A stretch of 64,000 nt of DNA from Acetobacterium sp. KB-1 (GCF_003260995.1 NZ_CP030040.1:3085176-3149175), one strand, 5' to 3'. Numbered from the stretch's first letter, positions 1 to 9,423 are shown. Made by a program: numbers and translations. Notes: generated by a model from the sequence alone, not told the origin.

Positions 1-84
1 AGAAGTATAATCCAAAGTAGATGAATAAAGAAGAATTCAGATAATGACAGCTAAGTTCAGTTTAGTAAATACAAGGAGGAATAA

Positions 85-1764
85 ATGTCAGTAGAGAACT
101 ATATCAAGGAAAATGCTTCGCGTTTATGCGCTAAGGTATATGTTGTGCCGGATATATCTGAGAAGAAGTTGAACAATGCAATTTCTTCAATGGCGCCGGG
201 GATAAATCATGAGTATGTGTTAGCTATTGCAGATTCATCATTATTAGGTAATGGAAAGAATGGTTGCTTATTTTTGGGAGATTCTGTTTATATCCGTGGA
301 ATGCTAGAAAAACCACAAAGTTTTAAATTTGAAACAATAACATCAGCAGAGTACAAAAGCACAAGAAAAGTAAAGGATAATGGAAAAGTTGATGTCAGTG
401 AGGAAGTTGTATTACACATAGTTGGTGACAGCGAGATTTCATTGACTTCTTGTTTGATGAATCTAAATTACGAAGAGTTTGCAAAAATGATTAATGGTAT
501 TCTTGAGACAAGTGGTGAGGATAAAACGTTTGACACCACATCTCAGACAATGCCACTCGAATCAATGGACAGACAAATAAAAAAAGCATACCTGAAAATT
601 ATCTGTAATTTTGCTAGTTCTGATGACAATATGATTGATTCACAGGAATATGCGGAGATACTTTCATTAATTGTCAGAATTGAACTTGATTCTCAGGATC
701 GTCTTGAGCTCCGAAATTATATGTACGAATCTAACAGTAAAGAAGAAAATGATGACTTAGTAAGATATCTAAAAGAAAATGTTCCAGAAGGTAGCTTTGA
801 GATAATAAAAAAATCGCTGCTAAAAGATATGATTTATTTGTATAGAATAAAAAATGATTATGCAAGTTGGCCACAAAATAAATTTTTTACAACACTACAA
901 CAACAATTCGATGTTAAAGATGAGCAGGTTGATTTGATGATGTTAGCAATAAAAAATGATGAAGAAATTCTAGCACAGCGAAAAAACGATTCAGAAATAA
1001 CAAAGTCGATGAAAGAGATAGCCGCAAAAGCTGGAGCGGTAGGCGTACCGTTAGCAGCTATTTATTTTTCGGGATCGGTAGTTGGTATGAGTGCGGCAGG
1101 TATTACATCAGGTCTAGCAACCCTTGGTATGGGAGGAATATTAGGTCTTTCTGGAATGGTTACAGGAATAGGCGTAGTTGTAATTGTTGGTGTTGGTGCA
1201 TATAAAGGGATAAAGAAAGTAACGGGTCTTAGTGATCTGGAGAATAATAAACAACGTGAACTGATGCTACAAGCAATCATTAACAACGCCCAAAAATCGC
1301 TTAATTATTTAATTGAAGATGTAAACGAAATTTCTAAACAGTTAATGAAAGAAATTGAAAATGGAACCCAATCTGCCATGAAAATTGAGAAAATATCTAC
1401 AATGCTCGGAATGTTAAGCAAGGGTGCTCAAAAAACAACTGAAAAGATTACACATGCAGAAATTGAATCAATCATGGCACAATTACCTCCAAAGCTTGAC
1501 ATAGTTCGTTTAAAAGAATTGACAAAAGATGCAACAAAAGAAAAATTTATGGCATTCATTTTAGCTTGTTATGTTGAGACAGAAATAATTGCTGATGATG
1601 GAGGAGCTCGAAAGGTTTATCTATTAAACGATAAACTAACCTTGAATAATTATGAGCAGCTATATTCAATATTTGATAATATTGGCTATTTAAATGTATC
1701 TTCAGCAGCGTTTGCTTCAGTGAAAGGAACCGCAAAAAATCTATTTAGAGATCTAGTTAATTAA
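85..1764 (+). CDS. TerB-like membrane-associated protein of unknown function
   Basis: I do not recognise the exact family of this 559-residue protein. Residues about 155-290 read like a TerB-type all-helical domain, with an acidic helix start around NMIDSQEYAEIL. Residues about 310-375 are a long Gly/Ala/Val-rich hydrophobic stretch (GMGGILGLSG, GIGVVVIVGVG) that could cross or insert into a membrane, followed by the basic segment YKGIKKVTG. The rest is helical and charged. No signal peptide is visible. The start is set by AAGGAGG five bases before the ATG. The next gene begins 55 bases downstream, so the two are probably co-transcribed. TerB-like domains occur in stress and phage-conflict gene sets; any such role here is inference. 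Confidence 0.75.
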   Translation: MSVENYIKENASRLCAKVYVVPDISEKKLNNAISSMAPGINHEYVLAIADSSLLGNGKNGCLFLGDSVYIRGMLEKPQSFKFETITSAEYKSTRKVKDNGKVDVSEEVVLHIVGDSEISLTSCLMNLNYEEFAKMINGILETSGEDKTFDTTSQTMPLESMDRQIKKAYLKIICNFASSDDNMIDSQEYAEILSLIVRIELDSQDRLELRNYMYESNSKEENDDLVRYLKENVPEGSFEIIKKSLLKDMIYLYRIKNDYASWPQNKFFTTLQQQFDVKDEQVDLMMLAIKNDEEILAQRKNDSEITKSMKEIAAKAGAVGVPLAAIYFSGSVVGMSAAGITSGLATLGMGGILGLSGMVTGIGVVVIVGVGAYKGIKKVTGLSDLENNKQRELMLQAIINNAQKSLNYLIEDVNEISKQLMKEIENGTQSAMKIEKISTMLGMLSKGAQKTTEKITHAEIESIMAQLPPKLDIVRLKELTKDATKEKFMAFILACYVETEIIADDGGARKVYLLNDKLTLNNYEQLYSIFDNIGYLNVSSAAFASVKGTAKNLFRDLVN

Positions 1765-1819
1765 TTGTCAAAAAAGGGTAAAGTTGAGGCCTTATATTTA
1801 GAATTGAAAGGGGTATCCA

Positions 1820-3382
1820 ATGTCTGACAACCGAATGGATGAAGATTTTATAAACAATGCAGGGAAAGCTATGTTAGTCCAAGAACATCAAAAAAATGCA
1901 GTTAGCAACCAACTTTCACAGATTGATATTTCAATGAAAAACTTAGCGGAGCTAAATTCAAGTAACCTTGATGATCTAGATGTTTTATTAATGGAAGCAG
2001 AGCTATTATGTCAGCAACAAAATATTGATCCCTTTGCTTTCACAATAGATGATTTTGAATTAGGTCTTGAGTTGACTACTTTATCTGCAGAAGAAAAATT
2101 GAGTATAAAAGTTGATCGGCTCGAAATGCTGGAAATAGTGACAATTGGGGACAATTGTGAATGGGAGGAATATCTTAACAATATTGAAGCCTATGCAGAA
2201 AAAAATCAAGTTGATTTATCACAAGATCCGTTTAAAGATTTAATGACGGGTTCTGAGCGTGCAGAGCTTAGTGAACGGATACAAGCTGATTACATGATAA
2301 AAAAAGCCGATTGTGATAAATACGATTATATGATTGCAGCTTTTTGTGGTGTAGGAGCTGGGTTAATCGACAGTTTTTTTGTTGGTATGCCCGCTGCGAG
2401 TAAAATTGGGGAATGGACAGAAGGTCAAACAGACAATTTAGTTGAAAAGTTTTCAAAAATGGTATGGAATGCAGACAAAAAAAATGGGATTCCAAACTTA
2501 AAAAAGGAACCTGATAATATAGCAAGTGCGATCGGCTATCTGGAACGTCGGTTTAAAGTGAATTATGATGCGAGGTACGCAAAAGATTTAGAAATGGGTG
2601 AAAATATTCTAAACATGAATACCAAGAACCATCATTTGAAGTCCCTTGGACATTCGCCTGATTTAATCGGATTATTCTTTTCAATTCTCGATCAATTTAC
2701 CGGAAAAGCAAGTTTTATTTCTGATGGTCAGATTATTAGATTGGAACCAAAAGATAGTGGTTTTGAATTAAAAGGTGGAAATTTTATAGCCAAGCTTTTT
2801 TCTGGCTTTTGTAACTGGATTGGTCATATTATGTCTGATATGGCAGGATCTAGTGGTACTCGTGGTCATGAAAATGGTGGCAGAGGAATGGGTGTTGGTA
2901 TACCATTTTTTGAACTGTTCCAATTGTGCAATTTTGGTTCTTTTTATGTAGAAGGAGAACAGAAAAATTTAGCTGAATTAATGGCAAAGGTGTTTGAGAA
3001 AGGCTATGATATGCGCCATGGCATTGCGATGGCAATACCTGTTGCAATAAACGAACTATTCATTCGTTTATTATGGGCAATTAAAAGTCGTTTTTATCAT
3101 GAAAGAAGTTGGAAAGATTCGATTCCATTTGGAGATCGCCCAGAACTTAGGCGAATGTTACTTGTAGGACATGGTACGTTATGTCTTGTAGATGGCGCTG
3201 ATGCTGCGATACGTTCATGTGGTGAGATGATTACATTTGTACTTCATTTAAATATGATTGCATGGTCTCGGTTTGCGTTTGCTGGACTGAAAGAAGTTCG
3301 TACTTTATATAAAGAAAATTGTTTAGACATAGAATTATTGGAAAAAGATCTTGAAATAGAGTGGGAAGTACTGTATGGTTAA
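1820..3382 (+). CDS. Hypothetical protein, partner of the TerB-like gene
   Basis: This 520-residue protein is not recognised. The N-terminal third is acidic and helical. A hydrophobic segment lies near residues 170-190 (MIAAFCGVGAGLIDSFFVG) and another near 395-425 (GIAMAIPVAINELFIRLLW). A Gly-rich patch (GSSGTRGHENGGRGMGVG) sits between them around residue 345, and the C-terminus has conserved-looking Arg/His residues (RRMLLVGHGTLCLVDGADAA). A purine-rich ribosome site (AAAGGGG) precedes the ATG. It lies close behind the TerB-like gene on the same strand, suggesting a two-gene unit. The segments could be amphipathic rather than true membrane helices. Confidence 0.7.
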   Translation: MSDNRMDEDFINNAGKAMLVQEHQKNAVSNQLSQIDISMKNLAELNSSNLDDLDVLLMEAELLCQQQNIDPFAFTIDDFELGLELTTLSAEEKLSIKVDRLEMLEIVTIGDNCEWEEYLNNIEAYAEKNQVDLSQDPFKDLMTGSERAELSERIQADYMIKKADCDKYDYMIAAFCGVGAGLIDSFFVGMPAASKIGEWTEGQTDNLVEKFSKMVWNADKKNGIPNLKKEPDNIASAIGYLERRFKVNYDARYAKDLEMGENILNMNTKNHHLKSLGHSPDLIGLFFSILDQFTGKASFISDGQIIRLEPKDSGFELKGGNFIAKLFSGFCNWIGHIMSDMAGSSGTRGHENGGRGMGVGIPFFELFQLCNFGSFYVEGEQKNLAELMAKVFEKGYDMRHGIAMAIPVAINELFIRLLWAIKSRFYHERSWKDSIPFGDRPELRRMLLVGHGTLCLVDGADAAIRSCGEMITFVLHLNMIAWSRFAFAGLKEVRTLYKENCLDIELLEKDLEIEWEVLYG

Positions 3383-3998
3383 ATTTCATATAGCTGAAAG
3401 ACTGAGCTTAAGAAATCAAATGTAAAGGGGCGGAGGGGGCGTTACATATTTAAATTTTTTAATGCATAAACAGGGTGCATTATCAGAATTAATTTTTATT
3501 CGAGTTATGGAGTTAAGTATGACCTTCTCCGCCATCATGAACTACGCATCAAAATTGATGTTAGATAGAACCTGTTACGTAAAGTAGCAGTTTTTTTTTC
3601 GCATATGATATACTGATCAGATAATTATGTTCTATCTAACCTAGATTCCCGGAATTTATAACGAGGAATTTTGCAGAATCCCTTTAAAAAGACGTTTTTT
3701 GACTTTTAAAACAATAATTCTTCATCGATATATTATAATTGTATTACGAGGGAATAATCGCATATTAAAGGGAATAATAGATATTCTCGTTACATAATCC
3801 GGGAATGTAGGATCTAAAAGGTGAAGGGCTTTTATTTTTCTTGATTTTTGGTACAATTAATACTGAAAGTTAACGAATATACAATACACATAACTGGCTA
3901 AGTTCAGCATGTTTATGTTTAAATTCTCTTGATAAAAGTAATAGATTTTTTTCGTGCAATGGTATTGTTGTAAAATACATTAGAAAGAGAAAATTGTT
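3383..3998. other. AT-rich gene-free stretch
   Basis: About 615 bases without a credible gene. It holds the repeat copy at 3522-3577, the inverted repeat ending at 3640, and at 3852-3876 a 25-base box (TACAATTAATACT core) that recurs at 11379-11403 with two mismatches, in both cases upstream of a gene on the same strand. Nothing else is recognisable. Confidence 0.6.
3522..3577 (+). repeat. Direct repeat copy 1 with adjacent 12-bp inverted repeat
   Basis: This stretch recurs at 7060-7113 with only scattered mismatches and one 2-base gap. Both copies end in TTAGATAGAACCTGTTA. In copy 1 a perfect 12-bp inverted repeat follows: GTTAGATAGAAC at 3560-3571 and GTTCTATCTAAC at 3629-3640. Read in one frame both copies give LLRHHELRI shortly before a stop codon, so they could be the tail of a lost transposase gene. 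No intact transposase is present. Confidence 0.6.
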
Positions 3999-4580
3999 AT
4001 GAATCTAAATGAAAATGAAAGAACGTGGAAAGAAATTTACGATGAGTGGGAAGAAATTTGTTGGTCTCAATTTCCAGAATTATCAAAAGGGGTGTATGTA
4101 AGAAACATTTTAATTAAAAATTCTGGATGGGAGTTTATTGGATATGATTGGATTCTTAATAAAGAATTTGAAAATTTAAATCCAAAAAAATTTATGAATT
4201 GTGGTAATTCCATAAATAACGGTGCTTTGCAAACTTTAGAGTATCTACTTAAGGCCAAAGATGATAAAGAATTATTAGGAGCAATTTGGATATTTGTATT
4301 TACTCGATATTTATTACATGAACTAAGGCGTAGTGAATTGAAAAATAAAGATGAAATTGTGAGAATCAATAAAAGTGCGGAATTTTTTTTAATAAAGAGA
4401 GGTTTTTTTTGGAACACTCAAATGAAAGTGCTTTTGCCAGAAATGTGCATTTCTAATAGTCTTTTAGAAGCTTTAACGGTAATAAATCAATCAATTATAT
4501 TACAGTTAAATGCGCTTGCGTGCTCATTTATTCGGGCAAAGTATTCGATAATAGAATACAATTTTAGAAAAGATGATTGA
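3999..4580 (+). CDS. Hypothetical protein
   Basis: This 193-residue protein is not recognised. It is rich in Trp, Glu and Lys at the N-terminus (WKEIYDEWEEICW) and predicted mostly helical, with no signal peptide or clear membrane helix. The ATG follows a weak purine-rich site (AGAAAGAGAAA). Base composition is strongly AT-rich like its neighbours. It stands alone between gene-free stretches, inside the 3.5-kb segment bounded by the repeat copies at 3522 and 7060. This is consistent with acquired DNA, but no function can be inferred. Confidence 0.6.
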   Translation: MNLNENERTWKEIYDEWEEICWSQFPELSKGVYVRNILIKNSGWEFIGYDWILNKEFENLNPKKFMNCGNSINNGALQTLEYLLKAKDDKELLGAIWIFVFTRYLLHELRRSELKNKDEIVRINKSAEFFLIKRGFFWNTQMKVLLPEMCISNSLLEALTVINQSIILQLNALACSFIRAKYSIIEYNFRKDD

Positions 4581-4861
4581 TTTACTAAAATGCACTAAAG
4601 GAGACGACACTTTTGCCCTATGAAATTCTATATAGTCATTAAAAACTGAATTTTCTGTTTCTGTGTATCAAGATCAATGGTATTAGACCATGCTGAGATT
4701 TGTGGTTTCCAAACCAGGAAAAAAAGGAAAAGAATAAGACTTTTTTGAAAACCCTCATTAAACAAATTTTCTACATATTTGTAGCCAGTTGGAAACCCAA
4801 TATTATAAAGTTACTGAGATCTAATAGTTGTAATAAATTCAAAATGGAAGTGGTATAAAAT

Positions 4862-5437
4862 ATGGACTTATTCAAAAGACACAAAAGAAATATAATTATA
4901 GGTTTTTCTTTGGTTGTGATAATCATTATAATTTCAAACATTCTTTATCAAAAAGGGTTTAGAATCGTATATGACTCTAAACTTGGAATCGATTGGGTGG
5001 CAACTGGAACTATTGCACAGTATATTGCAGCAATAGCTAGTTTATTGATTCCTATTGTGGTATTGTTTTTGCAACATACATTAGAAAAAAATAGAATCGC
5101 TGTGGGTGATTCAAATCGAGAATTATTAGAGGAAGTCAATAAATATTTCGATAAAATAAAAATTCTGACGGAATTAGTAAATGAAAATGGAGAAATCATA
5201 ATAGATGGAGGTGCTTTTGAAACAATTGAGGAAGACAGTTTATTGTACAAGGAAAAAACTTTGAAGTACATCAATGTAGCGATGATTGCTGAAACAAAAA
5301 ACGTCGCAGAGTATTTAGGTTTGAATATTGAGAAGACTTTTGAAATCTTAAAGGATTTAGTGGCAGAGAAATCTATATCAGTTGCAGGAAGAATGACGAT
5401 AGATAATGTTGAAAACATTGTATGGAAGAAAAAATAA
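4862..5437 (+). CDS. Small membrane protein with two N-terminal helices
   Basis: A 191-residue protein of unknown family. After the basic start MDLFKRHKRN there is a membrane helix at about residues 11-30, a short loop, and a second helix at about 48-70 (IAQYIAAIASLLIPIVVLFL). The remaining ~120 residues are soluble, helical and charged, and probably cytoplasmic. This layout (two helices plus a cytoplasmic helical tail) is common in poorly characterised accessory-region proteins. The ATG is preceded by GGAAGTGG about nine bases upstream. The gene lies in the same repeat-bounded AT-rich segment as its neighbours. Confidence 0.65.
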   Translation: MDLFKRHKRNIIIGFSLVVIIIIISNILYQKGFRIVYDSKLGIDWVATGTIAQYIAAIASLLIPIVVLFLQHTLEKNRIAVGDSNRELLEEVNKYFDKIKILTELVNENGEIIIDGGAFETIEEDSLLYKEKTLKYINVAMIAETKNVAEYLGLNIEKTFEILKDLVAEKSISVAGRMTIDNVENIVWKKK

Positions 5438-5540
5438 GAAGTCTAAACGTACTTATAAAATTGCAGAGAGATAACTGAGTTAGACTATTTTTCCGGAATA
5501 TTGGAAGGTTTAAAACCGGTTATAACTAATCATTAAGAAA

Positions 5541-5595
5541 CACAGATAAGTCAAATAAAATGTATATCTAACACATTTTATTTGACTTATCTGTG
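5541..5595. repeat. Perfect 23-bp inverted repeat
   Basis: Arms 5541-5563 and 5573-5595 are perfect reverse complements (CACAGATAAGTCAAATAAAA... against ...TTTTATTTGACTTATCTGTG), separated by nine bases. No T-run follows on either side, so it does not look like an ordinary terminator. It lies 45 bases before the AAA ATPase start and could be an operator, a MITE-like remnant or a transcript hairpin. Confidence 0.7.
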
Positions 5596-5639
5596 CCAAT
5601 CATGGTAAATTAAAAGAAAAAACACAGTGGAGAGCGATA

Positions 5640-6926
5640 ATGAAACGAAAATTTGAAGATGTTTTAATCTCCTGGAAAAATAAAAATTCTCGTAAGCCGG
5701 CACTAATCTATGGTGCTCGTCAAATTGGGAAAACCACTAGTATCAAATATTTTGGCGAAAAACATTTTCAGAACACGATTTATATCAATTTTGAATTGAA
5801 CAGGGAATTAGCTGAAGATTTCCAGGGAAATATTTCTCCAGACTTTTTAATTCATCGCTTTGAGGTTTATTTTGGTGAGAAAATTAATAAGGAGACAACC
5901 TTAATTGTCTTTGACGAAATTCAGGCCTGTGAGCGTGCTTTGACAAGCTTGAAATATTTTTGTGAAGATGCCCCAGAATATTACGTCATCGGTGCGGGCA
6001 GTTTACTTGGTGTGGCAATAAAACGTGAAGATTTCAGTTTCCCGGTGGGGAAAGTTAATCAAATTCATATGTATCCGATGGATTTTGAAGAATTCCTGTG
6101 GGCGAAGAATCAGGAAATGCTGGCAGATGAAATAAGGGTGTATTATGAAAAAAGTGAGCCGTTGGATCCGGCTTTGCACAAAAAGGCAATGGGTCTTTAT
6201 CGTGAATATTTAATTGTCGGTGGCATGCCTGAAGCTGTAAAAGAATATTCGAAACACAACAGCTTGCTTGAGGTAGCAGAAATCCAGGGAGCGATCATCA
6301 ATGCCTACATTGCGGATATGGCCAAGTATGCAACATATAGCGACACAACGAAAATCATGGCCTGTTTTGATAGTCTACCAGCGCAGTTGGCCAAAGATAA
6401 TAAAAAGTTTCAATATAAAGTTGTTGCCAGGGGGGGCCGGGCATCATTATTTGGGGTATCAATTGATTGGCTTTTGGCAGCGGGAATCGTCCTAAAATGC
6501 GAGCGGGTCGAACAAGGTCAACATCCATTGGCTATTTTTAAAGATATGGCTTCGTTTAAACTCTATATGGGTGATGTTGGACTGTTGTCGCACCGGGCTG
6601 GCGTCAATGAATATGACATTATTAAAGGTAATGATCATGTTTTTATCGGCGCACTGACTGAAAATTATGTTGCCACTGCTTTAATACAAAAGGGATACCC
6701 TTTATATTACTGGACTTCGGGAACATCCGAGGTTGATTTTGTAATTGAGAAACACAGTGATGTTTTGCCGATTGAGGTTAAAGCAAGGGAAAATGTCAAA
6801 TCAAGAAGTTTATCAGTTTATCTCAAACACTATCATCCGGATTATTCGATTCGTATCTCAGGCAAAAATTTTGGATTTGAAAATGATATCTTGTCGATTC
6901 CATTATATGCGGTATTTTGTTTATAG
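5640..6926 (+). CDS. AAA ATPase with C-terminal DUF4143 domain
   Basis: This 428-residue protein has the AAA_14/DUF4143 architecture. A P-loop GARQIGKTT lies at residues 25-33 and a Walker B LIVFDEIQ at 88-95. The C-terminal DUF4143 region contains a restriction-nuclease-like signature (SEVDFVIE, then PIEVKAR, around residues 365-385). Such ATPases are widespread in prokaryotes, and most have no known function. The ATG follows GGAGAG. A hairpin terminator lies 30 bases after the stop, so the gene is probably monocistronic. Length and motifs appear complete. Confidence 0.9.
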   Translation: MKRKFEDVLISWKNKNSRKPALIYGARQIGKTTSIKYFGEKHFQNTIYINFELNRELAEDFQGNISPDFLIHRFEVYFGEKINKETTLIVFDEIQACERALTSLKYFCEDAPEYYVIGAGSLLGVAIKREDFSFPVGKVNQIHMYPMDFEEFLWAKNQEMLADEIRVYYEKSEPLDPALHKKAMGLYREYLIVGGMPEAVKEYSKHNSLLEVAEIQGAIINAYIADMAKYATYSDTTKIMACFDSLPAQLAKDNKKFQYKVVARGGRASLFGVSIDWLLAAGIVLKCERVEQGQHPLAIFKDMASFKLYMGDVGLLSHRAGVNEYDIIKGNDHVFIGALTENYVATALIQKGYPLYYWTSGTSEVDFVIEKHSDVLPIEVKARENVKSRSLSVYLKHYHPDYSIRISGKNFGFENDILSIPLYAVFCL

Positions 6927-6955
6927 GCTTAGAGTGCAACGTAAGACATTTAAAG

Positions 6956-6983
6956 AAATTATTTGCATAAAGCAAATAATTTT
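6956..6983 (+). terminator. Terminator of the AAA ATPase gene
   Basis: An 11-bp perfect stem (AAATTATTTGC / GCAAATAATTT) with a five-base loop ends in a short T-run. The stem is AT-rich and thus moderately weak. Confidence 0.55.
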
Positions 6984-7059
6984 GTAAAAATAGAAAGAAC
7001 ATTGTCGTAGAGTAAATTATAATAACAAAATTTATGGGAGGGGATACTGATAGATACGC

Positions 7060-7113
7060 ACCTTCTACGCCACCACGAACTACGTATCAATGGATGTTAG
7101 ATAGAACCTGTTA
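7060..7113 (+). repeat. Direct repeat copy 2
   Basis: Second copy of the sequence at 3522-3577, same orientation, ending in the identical TTAGATAGAACCTGTTA. The pair brackets about 3.5 kb with three genes. Copy 2 lacks the nearby inverted arm seen after copy 1. Confidence 0.6.
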
Positions 7114-7164
7114 AAAATGAAATAGACCCTGTATCAAGGGCATTTTAAAAGCCTAGGCGGCTAG

Positions 7165-7201
7165 AAGCTGATTTCTGTATTGTACAGAAGTCAGCTTTTT
7201 A
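7165..7201 (+). terminator. Rho-independent terminator
   Basis: A 15-bp stem (AAGCTGATTTCTGTA with TACAGAAGTCAGCTT, one wobble pair) is followed by a T-run on the plus strand. It lies between the repeat copy 2 and the convergent SUMF1-like gene and has no obvious intact upstream gene of its own. Confidence 0.65.
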
Positions 7202-7264
7202 ATACCCCCTTAATCTTATTTTTATAAGCTTTTAAAATGCAAAACGGTATTTTAAATTGAAAAA

Positions 7265-8263
7265 CTATTCATTATGGTAAAGCGTCACTCTAAATCCTTG
7301 TTTATCATTTGCTTCAGATATATTCAAATATGAGTTTGCGGCTGCTTTTGAAATATTATCATAATTTCCGCCATAAACTACAGCCTTTTTTCCATTCACA
7401 AATTCGTTTAGATTCCCAGCAAGATCGTAAATATTATTTGTCACATGTCTACTGGCAATTCCCGTAGCTAAAATCAAGTTCTTATCCTCTTTTTCACCCG
7501 CTTCTTTAAAACTATAGGTTTTTCCGTAATCTGACGAATATAAACCTGAAAAAGAAAAATATGAATTTGAATAATTTCCAAAACCATTACTGTCTTTATC
7601 AACGTCATATCCTGAATTTCTAAGCCATTGCATCGTAATATTCCAGAAAGCTTCGGAAACAATTTCACTATGTGTATCTTCATGATCATACATTAGCATT
7701 GCATTTTTCTGGGCATTATCAAATGAAATATAATTCCATGGTCGACTACCTTGTTGAGAAACCGGAATACCTGATACATCGTTTGTAGACTTATTTATAT
7801 TTTCTAATTGTTCGTTTTTTTCTTTTGGAACACCACACTCATAACGTGCGATATAGAATCCTCCGTTTTCATCAATTTGATTCCGATCTTTATCCGTAAG
7901 ATCAATTTTTGTTTTTCCCCAGTTTTCTAAATTATTATAGGTAACTTCATTTTGATTAACAGGTACCCATACAAATTGATTTCCATTTAAAATATCTTCA
8001 ATAACTAATCCTTTATTCCAATTTACATAGCCTTGATCGTCTTTAGACCAGTTACTTTCTCCAATATCGACAGATTTAAAGCCGTTTGGGATATAAGGAT
8101 TCTTAAATAATTTTTCTTTTTCGTTAGCTGATATCGGATCATTTATTTGACTTACTTGGTTAATTGTATTATTATCCTGCTTGATGATTGAAAAATAATA
8201 GAAAACAATAGAAAAAATAATGATTGTAATACTAAAAAATATTATAACTGTATGCTTTTTCAT
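7265..8263 (-). CDS. Membrane-anchored SUMF1/FGE-like domain protein
   Basis: A 332-residue protein with an N-terminal membrane anchor (residues 5-27, Ile/Phe-rich) and no lipobox Cys. The rest matches the formylglycine-generating-enzyme/SUMF1 fold: FVWVPV, FYIARYECG, a Trp-containing segment SRPWNYISFDNAQ, and the closing signatures NIYDLAGNLNEF, GGNY and QGFRVTLY. In bacteria many such proteins are not sulfatase-activating enzymes but act as binding or surface domains. I do not see the paired active-site Cys of true FGE, so catalysis is doubtful. The ATG at 8263 is chosen over an upstream in-frame start at 8299 because GGAGAG lies directly before it. Confidence 0.8.
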   Translation of the reverse strand: MKKHTVIIFFSITIIIFSIVFYYFSIIKQDNNTINQVSQINDPISANEKEKLFKNPYIPNGFKSVDIGESNWSKDDQGYVNWNKGLVIEDILNGNQFVWVPVNQNEVTYNNLENWGKTKIDLTDKDRNQIDENGGFYIARYECGVPKEKNEQLENINKSTNDVSGIPVSQQGSRPWNYISFDNAQKNAMLMYDHEDTHSEIVSEAFWNITMQWLRNSGYDVDKDSNGFGNYSNSYFSFSGLYSSDYGKTYSFKEAGEKEDKNLILATGIASRHVTNNIYDLAGNLNEFVNGKKAVVYGGNYDNISKAAANSYLNISEANDKQGFRVTLYHNE

Positions 8264-8541
8264 CACACTCTCCTTCAAACAAATGTTTGTATGTATCATT
8301 TGCTTTTATGTTTTTTGCAAGGCCCCCTCAACGAATATATCTTATGTAAATAATGGGATAAAGACTCAGTTTGGGATCTTGGATCTTTTATTATTATAGG
8401 ATATTCCTAGATTAAAGACTGCAATTACAGCACCTGTTTCCTGCCTAAAAGAGCCTTTTTTCTTTTAAGATACAATAGGTACCATCAGAACTTTCTAAGA
8501 ATTTACTGGCTAGACCAGAAGATACGGTTGTTTGATGGACA

Positions 8542-8970
8542 TCAAGCAAGTAGGCTCTTCACTTTGCCGCCGTTTAATCGAGCCAGAAGATACTCGATGT
8601 AAATTCGAGAATCGCTTAGCTGATCGGAACTTCTGCAGATAAACTGATATTCCCAATTTTTGATATGTCTTAGACCATAATATTGAATGGATTTTTCAAT
8701 AAACATTTTAAAATTATCGCTGTAGAGTTCATAGCGCATCGCATCCATCCGAATAGTGATAATCAAATCCAGTTCCAATTCAGTAACTTTATCGATAAAC
8801 AAATCGATGGCGCTCCACTCCGGCAGTTTTTCATTATTATCAGTCAAATTTTCCTGTGAAAATAAGTCGAATACGACAGCCATGGTGTTTTTGTCGTCAC
8901 TTCTGAGCTCAAGCTCTTTAAGCAAAAAATACTGTTCGTATATCCGTGAATTCAACTTAATATCGGACAA
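8542..8970 (-). CDS. Hypothetical protein, TTG start or 5'-truncated
   Basis: An unrecognised 142-residue protein, acidic at the N-terminus, with a mixed helix/strand C-terminal half (WEYQFICRSS, IYIEYLLARL). The only start in frame is TTG at 8970 with no clear ribosome site. The frame stays open for another 12 codons upstream before a stop, so the gene may have lost its original start. It lies beside a truncated ABC exporter, which supports local decay. Function unknown. Confidence 0.5.
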   Translation of the reverse strand: MSDIKLNSRIYEQYFLLKELELRSDDKNTMAVVFDLFSQENLTDNNEKLPEWSAIDLFIDKVTELELDLIITIRMDAMRYELYSDNFKMFIEKSIQYYGLRHIKNWEYQFICRSSDQLSDSRIYIEYLLARLNGGKVKSLLA

Positions 8971-9093
8971 ATATGTTCTTAAAAATGATTCATTACGGTT
9001 ATTTTAACACAAATTAATTTATTGTTCCAGAGAAATACTCAAAGTGTCACCTGGAATGAAACGATAGATAACGAACAATGATAGAGGCAAATT

Positions 9094-9354
9094 GTGAAAA
9101 AAGATAATAAATTAAAAAAAGACTCAATACTTGCTTCTGTTTATGTCATTCTTGAAGTTATAATGGAAGTCATTATTCCATTATTAATGGCATCGATTAT
9201 TGATAACGGGGTAGAAAAGGGGGACATTTCCGATGTTGTTATCATGGGCTGTCGGATATGTTTTTAAATATTGCAAAATTGATTGTGTGGCGCTTTTAGT
9301 ACTCATTGTTGTATCTGCTTTGACCCATGGAGCGGGAACGCTGTTCATGATATA
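9094..9354 (+). pseudogene. Truncated ABC exporter (fused permease-ATPase), N-terminal fragment
   Basis: From the GTG at 9094 a 57-codon frame reads like the first transmembrane segment of an MdlB/LmrA-type exporter: LEVIMEVIIPLLMASIIDNG followed by VEKGDISDVV, the typical E-P-I-D-N-G pattern. It stops at 9265. A second frame then gives YVFKYCKIDCVALLVLIVV, resembling the start of the next membrane helix, and stops by 9354. No ATPase domain follows, and a strong terminator comes 35 bases later. This is a remnant with a frameshift and a large 3' deletion. Confidence 0.65.
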
Positions 9355-9387
9355 GTAGTGCATTGGAACAGGATTAACAGGTAAGAA

Positions 9388-9423
9388 GCAAGCTGGGATC
9401 GAGAGAAACCAGCTTGCTTTTTT
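9388..9423 (+). terminator. Strong rho-independent terminator
   Basis: A 10-bp perfect GC-containing stem (AGCAAGCTGG / CCAGCTTGCT) with an 11-base loop and six T. It is probably the original terminator of the gene that decayed to the ABC exporter fragment. The following ~290 bases to the next gene are AT-rich with no further feature I can name except an AAGGAG site at the next start. Confidence 0.85.
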
